This document shows positions 32,423-41,655 of a stretch of DNA of 43,234 bases, piece by piece (position 1 is the first letter of the stretch; each line of letters begins with the position of its first letter). Where the stretch lies: positions 1-43,234 of the forward strand of contig NZ_PQWB01000123.1 in assembly GCF_002924365.1 (NCBI RefSeq). Direction: 5' to 3'. The translations under genes were made by a program, and so were the position numbers. This stretch comes from Chromobacterium alticapitis. Its GTDB lineage: Bacteria > Pseudomonadota > Gammaproteobacteria > Burkholderiales > Chromobacteriaceae. The notes under the pieces were generated by a model that ran no database searches, was not told the DNA's origin, and was given only the letters and a program-made list of their open reading frames with translations.

Positions 32423-33622
32423 TTACTTGGCGTCGCCGCCTACGGTGGAGACGACTTCCCACTTGCCGTTCTTCACCTGGTACACGGTAACCGCGCCGTT
32501 CTTGATGTCGCCCTTGTCGTCAAAGGCGATGTGGCCGGTCACGCCGTTGTAGTCGGTCTTGCCCACTTCCGGCAGATACGCTTTCGGGTCGGTGGATTTG
32601 GCGCGCTTCATCGCGTCCACCAGCACCATTACGGCGTCGTATTCAAACGGCGCGTAGATCTGCACGTCGGTGTTGAATTCCTTCTTGAACTTATCGTCGA
32701 AGGCCTTGAAGCCCGGCATCTTGTCGCGCGAAATGCCGCAGCTGGAAGCGTATTGGCCTTCGGAGGCGTCGCCGGCCAGCTTGACGAATTCCGGAGTCTG
32801 CCAGCCGTCGCCGCCCATCAGCTTGGCCTTGATCCCCAGGCGCTGCATCTGTTTGGCCAGCGGGCCAGCCTGCGCGTCCATGCCACCGTAGAACACCAGG
32901 TCCGGCTTGGTGGCCTTGATCGAGGTCAGGATGGCGTTGAAGTCGGTGGCGGTGTTGTTGGTGAACTCGCGCTTGACCACTTCCGAGCCATTGGCCTTGA
33001 TCGCGCCTTCGAACTGGTCGGCCAGGCCCTGGCCATAGGCGGTGCGGTCGTCGATGATGGCGATCTTCTTGGCGTGCAGCTCCTTGGCGGCGAACTCGCC
33101 CAGCGCCTTGCCTTGCTGAACGTCGTTGGCGATCACGCGGAAGGTGGTCTTGAAGCCTTGCTTGGTGTAGTCCGGGTTGGTGGCGGACGGAGAAATCTGC
33201 GGCAGGCCGGCGTCGGAGTAGATCTTGGAGGCCGGGATGGTGGTGCCGGAGTTCAGATGGCCGACTACGCCCACCACGCCGGCGTCAACCAGGCGCTGCG
33301 CGACCTGGGTGCCGATTTTCGGGTCGCCCTGGTCGTCTTCCGACACCAGTTCGAACTTGAGCTTCTTGCCGCCGATCTCGACGCCCTGAGCGTTCAGGTC
33401 TTCGATGGCGAGCTTGGCGCCGTATTCGTTGTCCTTGCCCAGGTGGGAGATCGGACCCGACATCGGCGAAACCTGGCCGATCTTGATGGTGGCGCTGTCG
33501 CCGCCGGAGGCGGCTTGGGCCGGAGCGGAGGCCTGTCCCGAGGCCGCTTGTTCCTGTTTGCTGCAGGCAACCATGGCGAGCGCGGCGGTGGCGATCAGGC
33601 TGAGGCGAGCATATTTGTTCAT
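32423..33622 (-). CDS. Branched-chain amino acid-type ABC transporter substrate-binding lipoprotein
   Basis: A 399-residue Leu/Ile/Val-binding-type protein (Peripla_BP_6). The N-terminus MNKYARLSLIATAALAMVACSK is a lipoprotein signal with Cys20, followed by a low-complexity Ala/Gln/Ser linker. IKIGQVSPMSGPISHLGKDNEYGAKLAIEDLN near residue 46 is the family opening. The DAVMVLVDAMKRA C-terminal helix is also present. AGGGGA lies 7 nt before the ATG. No Liv permease or ATPase gene is adjacent, so its membrane partners are encoded elsewhere. Amide or amino acid specificity is uncertain. Confidence 0.9.
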   Translation of the reverse strand: MNKYARLSLIATAALAMVACSKQEQAASGQASAPAQAASGGDSATIKIGQVSPMSGPISHLGKDNEYGAKLAIEDLNAQGVEIGGKKLKFELVSEDDQGDPKIGTQVAQRLVDAGVVGVVGHLNSGTTIPASKIYSDAGLPQISPSATNPDYTKQGFKTTFRVIANDVQQGKALGEFAAKELHAKKIAIIDDRTAYGQGLADQFEGAIKANGSEVVKREFTNNTATDFNAILTSIKATKPDLVFYGGMDAQAGPLAKQMQRLGIKAKLMGGDGWQTPEFVKLAGDASEGQYASSCGISRDKMPGFKAFDDKFKKEFNTDVQIYAPFEYDAVMVLVDAMKRAKSTDPKAYLPEVGKTDYNGVTGHIAFDDKGDIKNGAVTVYQVKNGKWEVVSTVGGDAK

Positions 33623-33676
33623 AGAGATTTCCCCTGAATCTTATCTGTGTAGACTTTGATGATCTCTTTGGTAAAC

Positions 33677-33706
33677 CAACTACACCTTTGTTGCGGTGGT
33701 TAGTTG
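33677..33706. promoter_or_regulatory. Imperfect inverted repeat upstream of the Liv-type gene
   Basis: CAACTACACC (33677-33686) pairs with GGTG plus TAGTTG (33695-33706) across a 2-nt bulge. It lies about 55-85 bp before the start codon of the minus-strand lipoprotein gene. It could be an operator or leader stem. No clear promoter boxes were assigned. Confidence 0.3.
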
Positions 33707-33809
33707 CAACTGATTATGGTGACCAGTTTGTCGGGGTGTCAATGCAGAATGCCGCAGACCCCATGAATATAGGATTCCTATTCACATTTTGCGCAAATTG
33801 AATTGAAAA

Positions 33810-33840
33810 CGGGCATATCGCAAAAATTGCAATATGCCCG
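33810..33840 (-). terminator. Intrinsic terminator of hemH
   Basis: Read on the minus strand, CGGGCATAT and ATATGCCCG pair, with one A-C mismatch and four more base pairs inside, then TTTTC follows. It is about 70 bp past the hemH stop. Confidence 0.75.
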
Positions 33841-33911
33841 GCTGGCGGTTTAGCGGCTTGATTGTGAATGTGTTATTTGAATGTCATTGATTGGCGCAAT
33901 GTCGCTTGATG

Positions 33912-35000
33912 TCAGTTGCTTGCCCCCATGTCATGGGCTCGGGCGCTACGGGAGCGGCTATCTTCTGCCGGTTTTTCAAGCCAGCCGGCAAGATTGTTTT
34001 TTACAATTGCGGCGAGCGCGCCTATCCATTGCGGGTCTTCATTCAGGCAGGGGATGTAGCGGAATTCCCCACCGCCATGGCTGAGGAAGGTTTCCTTGCC
34101 CTCCATGGCGATTTCCTCCAGCGTTTCCAGGCAATCGCCGACAAAGCCGGGACAGACGACATCCACCTTCGCGGTTTTGGTTTTGCCCAATTCCGCCAGC
34201 ACTTCGCTGGTATACGGTTTCAGCCATTCGGTGCGGCCGAAACGGCTTTGGAAACTGATGACATATTGATCCGGACGCAGCCGCAGCGCTTCGGCCAGCA
34301 GACGTCCGGTTTTCTGGCATTCGCAGTGGTAGGGGTCGCCTTTGTCGCGGGTGAAGCGCGGCACGCCGTGGAAACTCATGACCAGCTTGTCAGGCTGCTG
34401 GCCGTACTGCCAGTGCCGGCCGATTTGCGCGGCCAGCGCCGCGATATAGCCTGGATCGTCGTGAAAATGCCGCACCGTTCGCACCTCGGGCATATTGCGC
34501 AGCCGGCTCAGCACGCGGAAGGCCTCGTCCAGAGCGGTGGCGCTGGAGGACGCGGCGTACTGCGGATAGAGAGGCAGCAGCAGCAGCTTTTCCACGCCGT
34601 GCTCGCGCATCTTGCTAATCACGGTTTCGATGGATGGATTGCCGTAGCGCATGGCGTAGTCCACCAGCAGGTTCGAGATGCCCATCTCGCCCAGCCGGCC
34701 TTTCAGCAGCTTGGTTTGGCTGCGGGTATGGGTCAGCAGCGGCGAACCGTCCTTGGTCCAGATGCTGGCGTATTTTCGGGCCGATTGCTTGGGACGGGTG
34801 TTCAGAACGATGCCGTTCAGGATCAGCCACCAGGGCAGGCGCGGAATCTCCACCACGCGCGGATCGGACAGGAATTGTTTCAGATACGGCCGCAACGCTT
34901 GCGGAGTGGGCGCGTCCGGCGTGCCCAAGTTGATCAGCAGCACGCCAGTTTTGGGCGCGTAGTCGTGGCGAAACGCCGGTTCGGACAGATAGCGGAGCAT
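33912..35000 (-). CDS. hemH: Ferrochelatase
   Basis: A 362-residue enzyme inserting Fe2+ into protoporphyrin IX in the last step of heme synthesis. The family opening [15 protein letters not shown] lies near residue 20 and the active-site histidine is in [20 protein letters not shown] near residue 206. [14 protein letters not shown] near 270 carries the conserved glutamates. The ATG at 35000 has AAGGA at suitable spacing; an ATG two codons upstream (35006) abuts the AAGG directly and is less likely. It lies downstream of ftsK after a terminator. Confidence 0.94.
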   Translation of the reverse strand: MLRYLSEPAFRHDYAPKTGVLLINLGTPDAPTPQALRPYLKQFLSDPRVVEIPRLPWWLILNGIVLNTRPKQSARKYASIWTKDGSPLLTHTRSQTKLLKGRLGEMGISNLLVDYAMRYGNPSIETVISKMREHGVEKLLLLPLYPQYAASSSATALDEAFRVLSRLRNMPEVRTVRHFHDDPGYIAALAAQIGRHWQYGQQPDKLVMSFHGVPRFTRDKGDPYHCECQKTGRLLAEALRLRPDQYVISFQSRFGRTEWLKPYTSEVLAELGKTKTAKVDVVCPGFVGDCLETLEEIAMEGKETFLSHGGGEFRYIPCLNEDPQWIGALAAIVKNNLAGWLEKPAEDSRSRSARAHDMGASN

Positions 35001-35018
35001 GGCCATCCTTGTGAATGG

Positions 35019-35041
35019 AAAAGGGGGCGCCGCGGCGCCCC
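35019..35041 (-). terminator. Intrinsic terminator of ftsK
   Basis: On the minus strand, GGGGCGCC/GGCGCCCC forms a very stable stem followed by CTTTTCC. It lies just past the ftsK stop and before the hemH start, separating the two genes. Confidence 0.8.
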
Positions 35042-35045
35042 AGGG

Positions 35046-37346
35046 TCAGTCTTCGCGTGCCGGCGCCAGCACGGTGCGGTTGCCGTTGCTTTCCATGGCG
35101 GAAACCAAACCGGCGGATTCCATCTGCTCGATCAGCCGCGCGGCGCGGTTGTAGCCTATGCGCAGATGGCGCTGAACCGAGGAGATGGAGGCCTTGCGGG
35201 TTTTCACCACGATGGCCACTGCCTCGTCGTATAGCGGGTCGGACTCGCCGTCGGTTTCGCCGTCCAGGGCGCCGCCTGCCGCGCTGTCGTCGCCGTCCGT
35301 CTGGCCGGTGAGGATGCCTTCGATATAGTTGGGCTCGCCGGTGGTTTTGAGGAACTCCACCACGTGATGCACTTCATCGTCGGATACGAAGGCGCCGTGG
35401 ACGCGATTGGGGTAGCCGGTGCCCGGCGGCAGGTAGAGCATATCGCCCTGGCCCAGCAGCGCTTCCGCACCCATCTGGTCCAGAATGGTGCGGCTGTCTA
35501 TCTTGCTGGAAACCTGGAAGGCGATCCGGGTGGGGATGTTCGCCTTGATCAGGCCTGTGATTACGTCCACCGACGGCCGCTGGGTAGCCAGAATCAGGTG
35601 GATGCCGGCGGCGCGGGCCTTTTGCGCCAGGCGGGCGATCAGCTCCTCGATCTTCTTGCCGGCCACCATCATCAGGTCGGCCAGTTCGTCTATCACCACC
35701 ACCACCAGCGGCAGGGTGTCCAGCGGCTCCGGCGTTTCCGGCGTCAGGCTGAACGGATTGGGAATCTTCTGACCGGCCTTGTCGGCGTCCTTGATCTTCT
35801 GGTTGAAGCCGGCTAGATTGCGCACGCCGAGCTTGGACATCAGCTTGTAGCGGCGCTCCATTTCACCCACGCACCAGTTCAGCGCGTTGGCGGCCTGTTT
35901 CATATCGGTGACCACCGGGGCCAGCAAGTGCGGAATGCCTTCGTAGACTGACAATTCCAGCATTTTCGGGTCCACCATGATCAGCCGCACTTCCTTGGGC
36001 GTAGCCTTGTACAGCAGCGACAATATCATGGCGTTGATGGCCACGGACTTGCCGGAGCCGGTGGTGCCCGCCACCAGCACATGCGGCATCTTGGCCAGGT
36101 CGGCCGACACCGGCTGGCCGGCGATGTCCTTGCCCAGCGCCATGGTCAGCTTGGACGCCATGTTCTGGTAGCCGTCCGAGCCTATGATCTCGGTCAGCTT
36201 GACGATCTGGCGCTTGGGGTTGGGCAGCTCCAGGCCCATATAGGTTTTGCCGGGGATGGTTTCCACCACGCGGATGGAAACCAGCGACAGCGCGCGCGCC
36301 AGGTCCTTCATCAGGTTGACGATCTGCGCGCCCTTGACGCCGACGGCGGGCTCGATTTCATAGCGCGTGATCACCGGGCCGGGGTAGGCGGCGATCACTT
36401 TGACGTCCACGCCGAAATCCGCCAGCTTGCGCTCGATCAGGCGCGAGGTATATTCCACCGTTTCCTGGGAAACGGGTTCCAGCATCTCCTTGGGCGCGTC
36501 CAGCAGGCTCAGGCCGGGCAGGGCGGCGTCTGTCGGGTCGGAAAACAGCGACTGCTGCACCGGCTTCTGCGCCTTGACCGACACCGGCACTTCCAATACC
36601 GGCGGCTCTATGCGCACCGGCGCGGCGTCTTCTATCTTCTTCTTGGCCACGGAAACCTTCTCATCGCGCTTTTGCGCGGTTTCCTTGCCGATTTCCCGGT
36701 CTTTCTTGGCTTGCCAGCTTTGCCACAGGCGGATGGCGCCATCCTCTATCGCGCCGCCTATCTTCTCCATCAAATCCAGCCAGGACAGGCCGGTGAACAG
36801 GGAGAAGCCGATGGCCGACATCACGCCCAGCAGCAGATAGCCGCCGGACAGGCCCAGGCCATGCGAGAAATGTTTGCCGAGGAAGCGCCCCAGCATGCCG
36901 CCCGGGTAGAGCGGCAGCTTCACCGCCTTGCCCTCCAGGATGATGGCCTCGAAGCTGGCGCTGGACAGCAGCAGCAGGAAGAAGCCGCCGACGGCGGCGG
37001 CGGTGATGGGGTTGAACTTGAAGCCCAGGCTTTCGATGCGGCGGTAGCCCCAGCCTATGGCGACCAAGCAGAACACCACCAGCCACCAGGCGGAGAAGCC
37101 GAAGATGTACAGCAGCAGGTCGGACATCCACGCGCCGAAGGCGCCGCCGAAATTGCGGACGGTGGGGTCGGACGAACTGTGGGACCATGACGGATCCAGC
37201 GGAGAATAGCTGGCAAGCACCAGCACCAGATAGACGGCGGCCACCGCCATCAGCAGCCACCACGCCTCGCGCAGCAGGGAGACCAACTGCGGCGGCAGAG
37301 GCGTCTGGTTATTTTTGACAACGGCTTTGCGCTTGAAAAATCGCAT
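35046..37346 (-). CDS. ftsK: DNA translocase FtsK
   Basis: A 766-residue septal DNA pump that coordinates chromosome segregation with division. Four transmembrane segments lie within residues 30-190. A short linker follows, then the alpha/beta motor with Walker A GTTGSGKS and Walker [17 protein letters not shown]. The C-terminal gamma winged-helix ([28 protein letters not shown]) reads KOPS-type polarity signals. The linker is short relative to the E. coli enzyme, as in SpoIIIE/FtsK of many betaproteobacteria. No clear ribosome-binding site precedes the ATG. Confidence 0.95.
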   Translation of the reverse strand: MRFFKRKAVVKNNQTPLPPQLVSLLREAWWLLMAVAAVYLVLVLASYSPLDPSWSHSSSDPTVRNFGGAFGAWMSDLLLYIFGFSAWWLVVFCLVAIGWGYRRIESLGFKFNPITAAAVGGFFLLLLSSASFEAIILEGKAVKLPLYPGGMLGRFLGKHFSHGLGLSGGYLLLGVMSAIGFSLFTGLSWLDLMEKIGGAIEDGAIRLWQSWQAKKDREIGKETAQKRDEKVSVAKKKIEDAAPVRIEPPVLEVPVSVKAQKPVQQSLFSDPTDAALPGLSLLDAPKEMLEPVSQETVEYTSRLIERKLADFGVDVKVIAAYPGPVITRYEIEPAVGVKGAQIVNLMKDLARALSLVSIRVVETIPGKTYMGLELPNPKRQIVKLTEIIGSDGYQNMASKLTMALGKDIAGQPVSADLAKMPHVLVAGTTGSGKSVAINAMILSLLYKATPKEVRLIMVDPKMLELSVYEGIPHLLAPVVTDMKQAANALNWCVGEMERRYKLMSKLGVRNLAGFNQKIKDADKAGQKIPNPFSLTPETPEPLDTLPLVVVVIDELADLMMVAGKKIEELIARLAQKARAAGIHLILATQRPSVDVITGLIKANIPTRIAFQVSSKIDSRTILDQMGAEALLGQGDMLYLPPGTGYPNRVHGAFVSDDEVHHVVEFLKTTGEPNYIEGILTGQTDGDDSAAGGALDGETDGESDPLYDEAVAIVVKTRKASISSVQRHLRIGYNRAARLIEQMESAGLVSAMESNGNRTVLAPARED

Positions 37347-37673
37347 TCTACTTGTAACCCATTGATTTCATTTCGTGCCCATCTGCGAAAGCGCTTCGGA
37401 GAGGCTGATAGTGATACTTTTGGAGATACATACCCTATGGCCATATCGCCGATATTACGATTCACGCAGAGGATACCATGGCTTACTATTGTCGTGGATA
37501 AGTAGTGATTGATATCAAAATGCCATTGCTGAGCGCGTCCCTCAGACTATTGGTTTTCATTTGCGCGCACGCCAACTCAACAGCATGTATTTCTTTCAAT
37601 TGCGAATACCAAAGGGCGTCCGCGACATGAGCTGCCCTCGCGCAGGGGCGGCTTCTTTTAGGATTTCCTCGGC
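37347..37673. other. 327-bp gap between ftsK and the alpha/beta hydrolase gene
   Basis: Divergent intergenic DNA with lower GC than its flanks. It presumably carries the ftsK promoter on the left and ends in a terminator-like hairpin on the right. An open frame on the minus strand crosses it but continues antisense through the hydrolase gene and is not credible. No gene was recognised. Confidence 0.4.
37631..37660 (+). terminator. Terminator-like hairpin immediately before the hydrolase start
   Basis: GCTGCCC (37631-37637) pairs with GGGCGGC (37646-37652), with one G-U pair, and TTCTTTTA follows. It lies only 13 bp upstream of the ATG at 37674 and abuts the AGGA ribosome-binding site. It may be an attenuator or the terminator of a lost upstream gene. 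Confidence 0.45.
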
Positions 37674-38387
37674 ATGAAAACTTTAAAATTGGATTACGCC
37701 GAATACGGCTCTGGACCACCGCTATTGCTGCTGCTTGGCTTCGGCATGAGTCACGAGGACGCTTTGGAACTGGGCTACGCGGCGGCGCTGGGAGACCGGT
37801 ATCGGCTGATTTGCGTCTCTCCTCGCGGCCATGGCGGCAGTCCCGCGCCTCGCGAAACTTCTGCTTATGTCCTGGACGCTCTTGTTGCGGACATTGCGGA
37901 ATTATTGACGCGTTTGCAAATTGATAAAGCGGAGGTGTGGGGCTATTCGCTGGGCGCCAAGCTGGCGCTTGGCCTGGGGGCCGAGCATCCGCAACGGGTA
38001 GAACGCTTGCTGCTGGGCGGTTTCGAGCGGAAGAGCGATTTTGAGCCCGGGGCGGACATCGTATTGCAGACCTTGCGTCAAGGCGGCGAGGCCTGGCGCG
38101 ATTTGTGGCAAAGCCTGATGTCGGTTCCTGGGGGAATGGCGCAGCGTTTGCAAGCCGCAGATATGGACGCATTGCAAGCGCTGAGAAGGGGAGAGCGCGA
38201 TTGGCCGGACATGCTGGATTTGTTGAAAAGGGTGGCCTGTCCGCTGCGCTTGTACGTCGCGGATGCTTGTTTTGCCAAGGCTGATATGCTGGAGATGGCT
38301 GAGCAACTGGGGAGGACATGCATCGTAGTGCCGGATGCTGACCACTTCGCTTTGCTGCCTTGCAGCGAATCCCTAATAACTATCTGA
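37674..38387 (+). CDS. Alpha/beta hydrolase
   Basis: A 237-residue soluble alpha/beta hydrolase. The nucleophile serine is in GYSLGA near residues 89-94 and the catalytic histidine in DADHFALL near residue 224. An oxyanion segment LLLGFGMSHED lies near residue 21 and SPRGHGGS near residue 50. The lid region is short. AGGA precedes the ATG. Its codon usage is less GC-rich than that of neighbouring genes, and it sits next to a broken ATPase gene, so this pair may be an acquired or decaying segment. Confidence 0.85.
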   Translation: MKTLKLDYAEYGSGPPLLLLLGFGMSHEDALELGYAAALGDRYRLICVSPRGHGGSPAPRETSAYVLDALVADIAELLTRLQIDKAEVWGYSLGAKLALGLGAEHPQRVERLLLGGFERKSDFEPGADIVLQTLRQGGEAWRDLWQSLMSVPGGMAQRLQAADMDALQALRRGERDWPDMLDLLKRVACPLRLYVADACFAKADMLEMAEQLGRTCIVVPDADHFALLPCSESLITI

Positions 38388-38409
38388 GCCAACACCTCTG
38401 GAGATCGGC

Positions 38410-38939
38410 TTAGCGGTTCAAAGCACTCAGAATGAAGTCCGCCCTCTCTTTGAGACTGATCTTTGGGAGAATATCCATGTTATACCCCAGTGTCGGGTAG
38501 GTTTTGAGCAGCCGGGTATATTCTTCCATGGCGCGGTCCAGTCCGTGACGCCGCTCCGAATCTTGCACATAAATTTCCGGCCACGAGGGCGTCAAGAATA
38601 CCCGTTGATGATAGCGATGGCTCAGCCCGGGGTTGTTAATGCCGCTTCCCCGCTTATGTGCTGGAGAGCAATGGCGGCGTCTATCCATCCCCTATCGAAG
38701 AAGACCCAATTGTCCTGCTCATGGAGCGATGCGAGGCCATCAAGAGCCATTGCCATGGTTTGATGCAAAAACGCTTTCAAATCGATCCAGGGCAATGCGG
38801 CGCCGTTCCTCTGGATTTCCGCCCTGATGAGCCGCCTGCCTGGCTCTTCGACAATGGGGTATCCACGCTGCTCAAGTTCTGCGAGCAATGTGGACTTGCC
38901 GCCGCCTGAACAGCCGGAAAGGATGACAAATCGACTCAT
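38410..38939 (-). pseudogene. AAA-type ATPase gene with a frameshift
   Basis: Two overlapping minus-strand frames together make one complete small ATPase. The first part (from ATG 38939) has Walker A LSGCSGGGKSTLL and VFFDRGWIDAAIALQHISGE, then stops at 38622. The second part (LSHRYHQRVFLTPSWPEIYVQD, DRAMEEYTRLLKTYPTLGY) continues in the -1 frame to 38410. The shift lies near 38622-38645 in a CCCCGGG run. Most likely the gene is recently inactivated or the assembly carries an indel. No canonical slippery heptamer was found. The family (AAA_28-like) is of unknown role. Confidence 0.8.
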
Positions 38940-39016
38940 GCTATCTTTCCGGCGTGATTAGGATGAATCCACATTTGAGCTATCGCGACAGCTTAATTAC
39001 GGCTTGATGCGATTTT

Positions 39017-40120
39017 TCACCGCGGATACAGCGCGCCCAGGATGCGCGGTCCGCGCGCCCCGGTCACCGCCGGCAAATTGCCCGGCTCGCGGTTGACGAA
39101 GCGCCAGCCCAGCCAGGCGAAGGCGATGGCTTCGATGGCTTGCGCCGGCAGGCCCAGCTCTTCGATGGGGGCGACGCGCTGGCCGGGCAGCAGTCGGGCG
39201 ATTTCTGCCAGCAGCGCGCGGTTGCGGGCGCCGCCGCCGCAGACGTAGACGGCCTGGTTGCCTGGGCAGTGTCCTGAGATGGCATCTGCGATGCAGCGCG
39301 CGCTGAAGGCGAGCAGGGTGGCCTGGGTGTCTTGCGGGCGGGGAGAAGCGGCCAGCGCGGCGAGTTTGGCGTCCAACCAGGCGTCGTCGAACAGGTCGCG
39401 GCCGGTGCTTTTGGGCGGCGGCTGCGTCAGGTAAGGCTCGGCCAGCATCGCTTCCAGCAAGGGCGCGTGAATATTGCCGCCGGCGGCCCAGCGGCCGTCT
39501 TCATCGTAGGGGAGGCCGAGATGGCGTCGGCACCAGGCATCCATCAGCATATTGCCGGGGCCGCAGTCGAAGCCTATCGCGTTCTGTCCGGCATGCAGCC
39601 GGGCGAGATTGCTGATGCCGCCTATGTTCAGGATGACCCGCCGCTGCTCAGGGTTGGAGAAGACGGCTTGCTGGAAGGCGGGCACCAGCGGCGCGCCATG
39701 GCCGCCGGCTGCCAGGTCGCGGCTGCGGAAATCCGCGATCACGTCTATGCCGGCCAGCTCGGCCAGCCGGGCCATATTGCCTAGCTGTATGGTGTAGGCC
39801 TCATGCGGCGCGTGGCGCACGGTCTGGCCATGGCAGGCGATGGCGCGGATGTCGGCTGGCGCGCAGCCGGTTTTGCCCAGCAGCTCGAGCGCGGCCTGGG
39901 CGTAGAGCTCGGCCAGCTGGTTGGCCAGCGTTTCCGCGCGATGCAGTTCGTCATCGCCGCGCGGCTGCAGCGCCAGCACGGCGGATTGCACGTCGGCGGG
40001 ATAAGGCAGGGCGTGTTCGGCCAGCAGCGCAGGCTGGCCGGCCGCGTCGAAGCGCACCAGCGCGGCGTCTACGCCGTCCAGGCTGGTGCCGGACATCATT
40101 CCGATATATAGGTCGTTCAT
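39017..40120 (-). CDS. anmK: Anhydro-N-acetylmuramic acid kinase
   Basis: A 367-residue kinase that hydrolyses and phosphorylates 1,6-anhydro-MurNAc to MurNAc-6-phosphate in cell-wall recycling. The signature GMMSGTSLDGVDAALVRF lies near the N-terminus, ACHGQTVRHAP near residue 95, NIGGISNLARL near 165 and FDCGPGNMLMDAW near 183. The ATG at 40120 overlaps the upstream peptidase stop by 1 nt (TGATG), so the two cell-wall genes are translationally coupled. Confidence 0.95.
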   Translation of the reverse strand: MNDLYIGMMSGTSLDGVDAALVRFDAAGQPALLAEHALPYPADVQSAVLALQPRGDDELHRAETLANQLAELYAQAALELLGKTGCAPADIRAIACHGQTVRHAPHEAYTIQLGNMARLAELAGIDVIADFRSRDLAAGGHGAPLVPAFQQAVFSNPEQRRVILNIGGISNLARLHAGQNAIGFDCGPGNMLMDAWCRRHLGLPYDEDGRWAAGGNIHAPLLEAMLAEPYLTQPPPKSTGRDLFDDAWLDAKLAALAASPRPQDTQATLLAFSARCIADAISGHCPGNQAVYVCGGGARNRALLAEIARLLPGQRVAPIEELGLPAQAIEAIAFAWLGWRFVNREPGNLPAVTGARGPRILGALYPR

Positions 40121-41457
40121 CAATCGATCTGGGCAACGTTGACCGGGATATTCTGCAGCAGGTCCAGCTTGGCGCTCAATTGCACGCGCTTGGCGTTGAA
40201 CTGGGCGAGCTGGGTCCGGCCCAGTCCCGGCGTGGGCAGGGCGTTGGTTGCCGGGTCTACCGGCTGATCGTTGATTCTAACCTCAAAATGCAGATGCGCG
40301 CCGGTGGAACGACCGGTGCTGCCCACATAGCCGATAATGTCGCCAGCCTTTACCTTGAGGCCAGGCTTTACGCCCTTGCCGAAGGCGCGCATATGGGCGT
40401 ACAGCGTGGTCAGTTTGGCATTATGCTTGATCATCGCCACATTGCCGTAGCCGCTTTCGCGCGCGGCCTTCACCACTACGCCGTCGGCAGGGGCCGAGAT
40501 GGGCGTGCCGGCGCTGGCGGCATAGTCTATGCCGGTGTGCATGCGCAGCGTGCGCAGGATCGGATGCTTGCGCAGGCCAAAGCCTGAGCTGATGCGGGCG
40601 CCGGCCACGGGCTGGCGGCTGAAGCCTTTCTTCACCGGCTTGCCGGCGGCGTCGTAGTAAGCGCCGCTTTCGCTGTCATGGGCGAAGTAATAGGCCTGGT
40701 AAAGCTTGCCCTGGCGCTCGATGGACACGGCGAGCAAGTTGCCGCTGGCGATGGCGGAGCCGGCGTAGACCATGGTCTCGTACACCAGATTGATGCGGTC
40801 GCCCGCGCCCAGGCTGGAGAGGTCGAACTGGTCGGCGAATACTTCGGCCAACTGGCCGCGGATGTCGGCCGGCACATTGGCCGTCGCCAATTCGGACGCG
40901 GCGTTGCGCTTGATATTGATGGAGCGCACCGTCTCCACGCTTTCTGCCGCCACCGTGTCGTTGCTGGCCTGCCATTTGCCGTCGCGCTTTTCCAGCACCA
41001 CCAGGACTTGCTCGCCGTTGTCGTCGTCTTGCAGGAAGCGCAGGCCGAACAGCTCGCCCGAGTCATTGGTCTGAATGGACAGGGTGGCGCCCACTTTCAG
41101 TTTCAGCAGGTTCTTGGCCTGGGCGTTGTCGCCGTATAGCAGCCGGCGGGTTTCGTCGTCGCGCACGCCTACGCGGTTCAGCACGCGGGCGATGGTGTCG
41201 CCGCGTTTGATCGATTCGTCCCGCCAATAGCGGGTTTGGCTGTCGGCGAAGCGGAATGGCGGAAGGGACAGCTGCTCCACCACTTTCTGCTGCACGATGC
41301 GGGCGGGTTCGGTTTCCTGAGCGCCGTTGGCCACGGCGAAGGCGGTGGCGGTGCCCAGCAGGGGCAGGCAGGCGGCCACCCCCAGCCAGCTCAGATGGTG
41401 ATTGACCAGTCGGCCAGCGCATTTTTGCGGGATGTGTAGCAGTTTGCGATAATCCAT
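40120..41457 (-). CDS. M23 family peptidoglycan DD-endopeptidase (MepM-like)
   Basis: A 445-residue inner-membrane or periplasmic endopeptidase that cuts peptide crosslinks in peptidoglycan. One transmembrane segment lies near residues 27-47. An OapA/LysM-like N-terminal part with AKNLLKLKVGATLSI follows. The M23 zinc site is complete: MHTGID, then AHLHFEV. YGNVAMIKHNAKLTTLYAHM lies between. The start at ATG 41457 is preceded by GGAAAAG; GTG 41460 is possible. Coupled to anmK, it forms a peptidoglycan turnover and recycling pair. Confidence 0.92.
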   Translation of the reverse strand: MDYRKLLHIPQKCAGRLVNHHLSWLGVAACLPLLGTATAFAVANGAQETEPARIVQQKVVEQLSLPPFRFADSQTRYWRDESIKRGDTIARVLNRVGVRDDETRRLLYGDNAQAKNLLKLKVGATLSIQTNDSGELFGLRFLQDDDNGEQVLVVLEKRDGKWQASNDTVAAESVETVRSINIKRNAASELATANVPADIRGQLAEVFADQFDLSSLGAGDRINLVYETMVYAGSAIASGNLLAVSIERQGKLYQAYYFAHDSESGAYYDAAGKPVKKGFSRQPVAGARISSGFGLRKHPILRTLRMHTGIDYAASAGTPISAPADGVVVKAARESGYGNVAMIKHNAKLTTLYAHMRAFGKGVKPGLKVKAGDIIGYVGSTGRSTGAHLHFEVRINDQPVDPATNALPTPGLGRTQLAQFNAKRVQLSAKLDLLQNIPVNVAQID

Positions 41458-41655
41458 CACTTTTCCGGGCAGGCCATGCCTGCCTATGCAAGATATTCAA
41501 GGGTTCCGGCGCCGCGGCGGAGCGCGCCAAAAGCGTGTTTGGCGAGCGCCGGGGACGATAGTTCCGGCAAAAGACGCCAGTTTGCCGCAAAATGGCGCGC
41601 CGGCCAAATCACCATTGGTCAAAATGGCCTTATTTTTCAATCATTTGGCAAGAAG

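Noticed and set aside
37486-37673. Minus-strand open frame entering the gap upstream of the hydrolase
   Set aside because: It is continuous with an antisense frame through the hydrolase gene and has no ribosome-binding site or recognisable domain.
38600-38660. Programmed -1 frameshifting in the AAA ATPase gene
   Set aside because: The zero-frame codons around CCCCGGG do not form an X XXY YYZ heptamer, and no strong downstream stem was seen. A plain indel is simpler.
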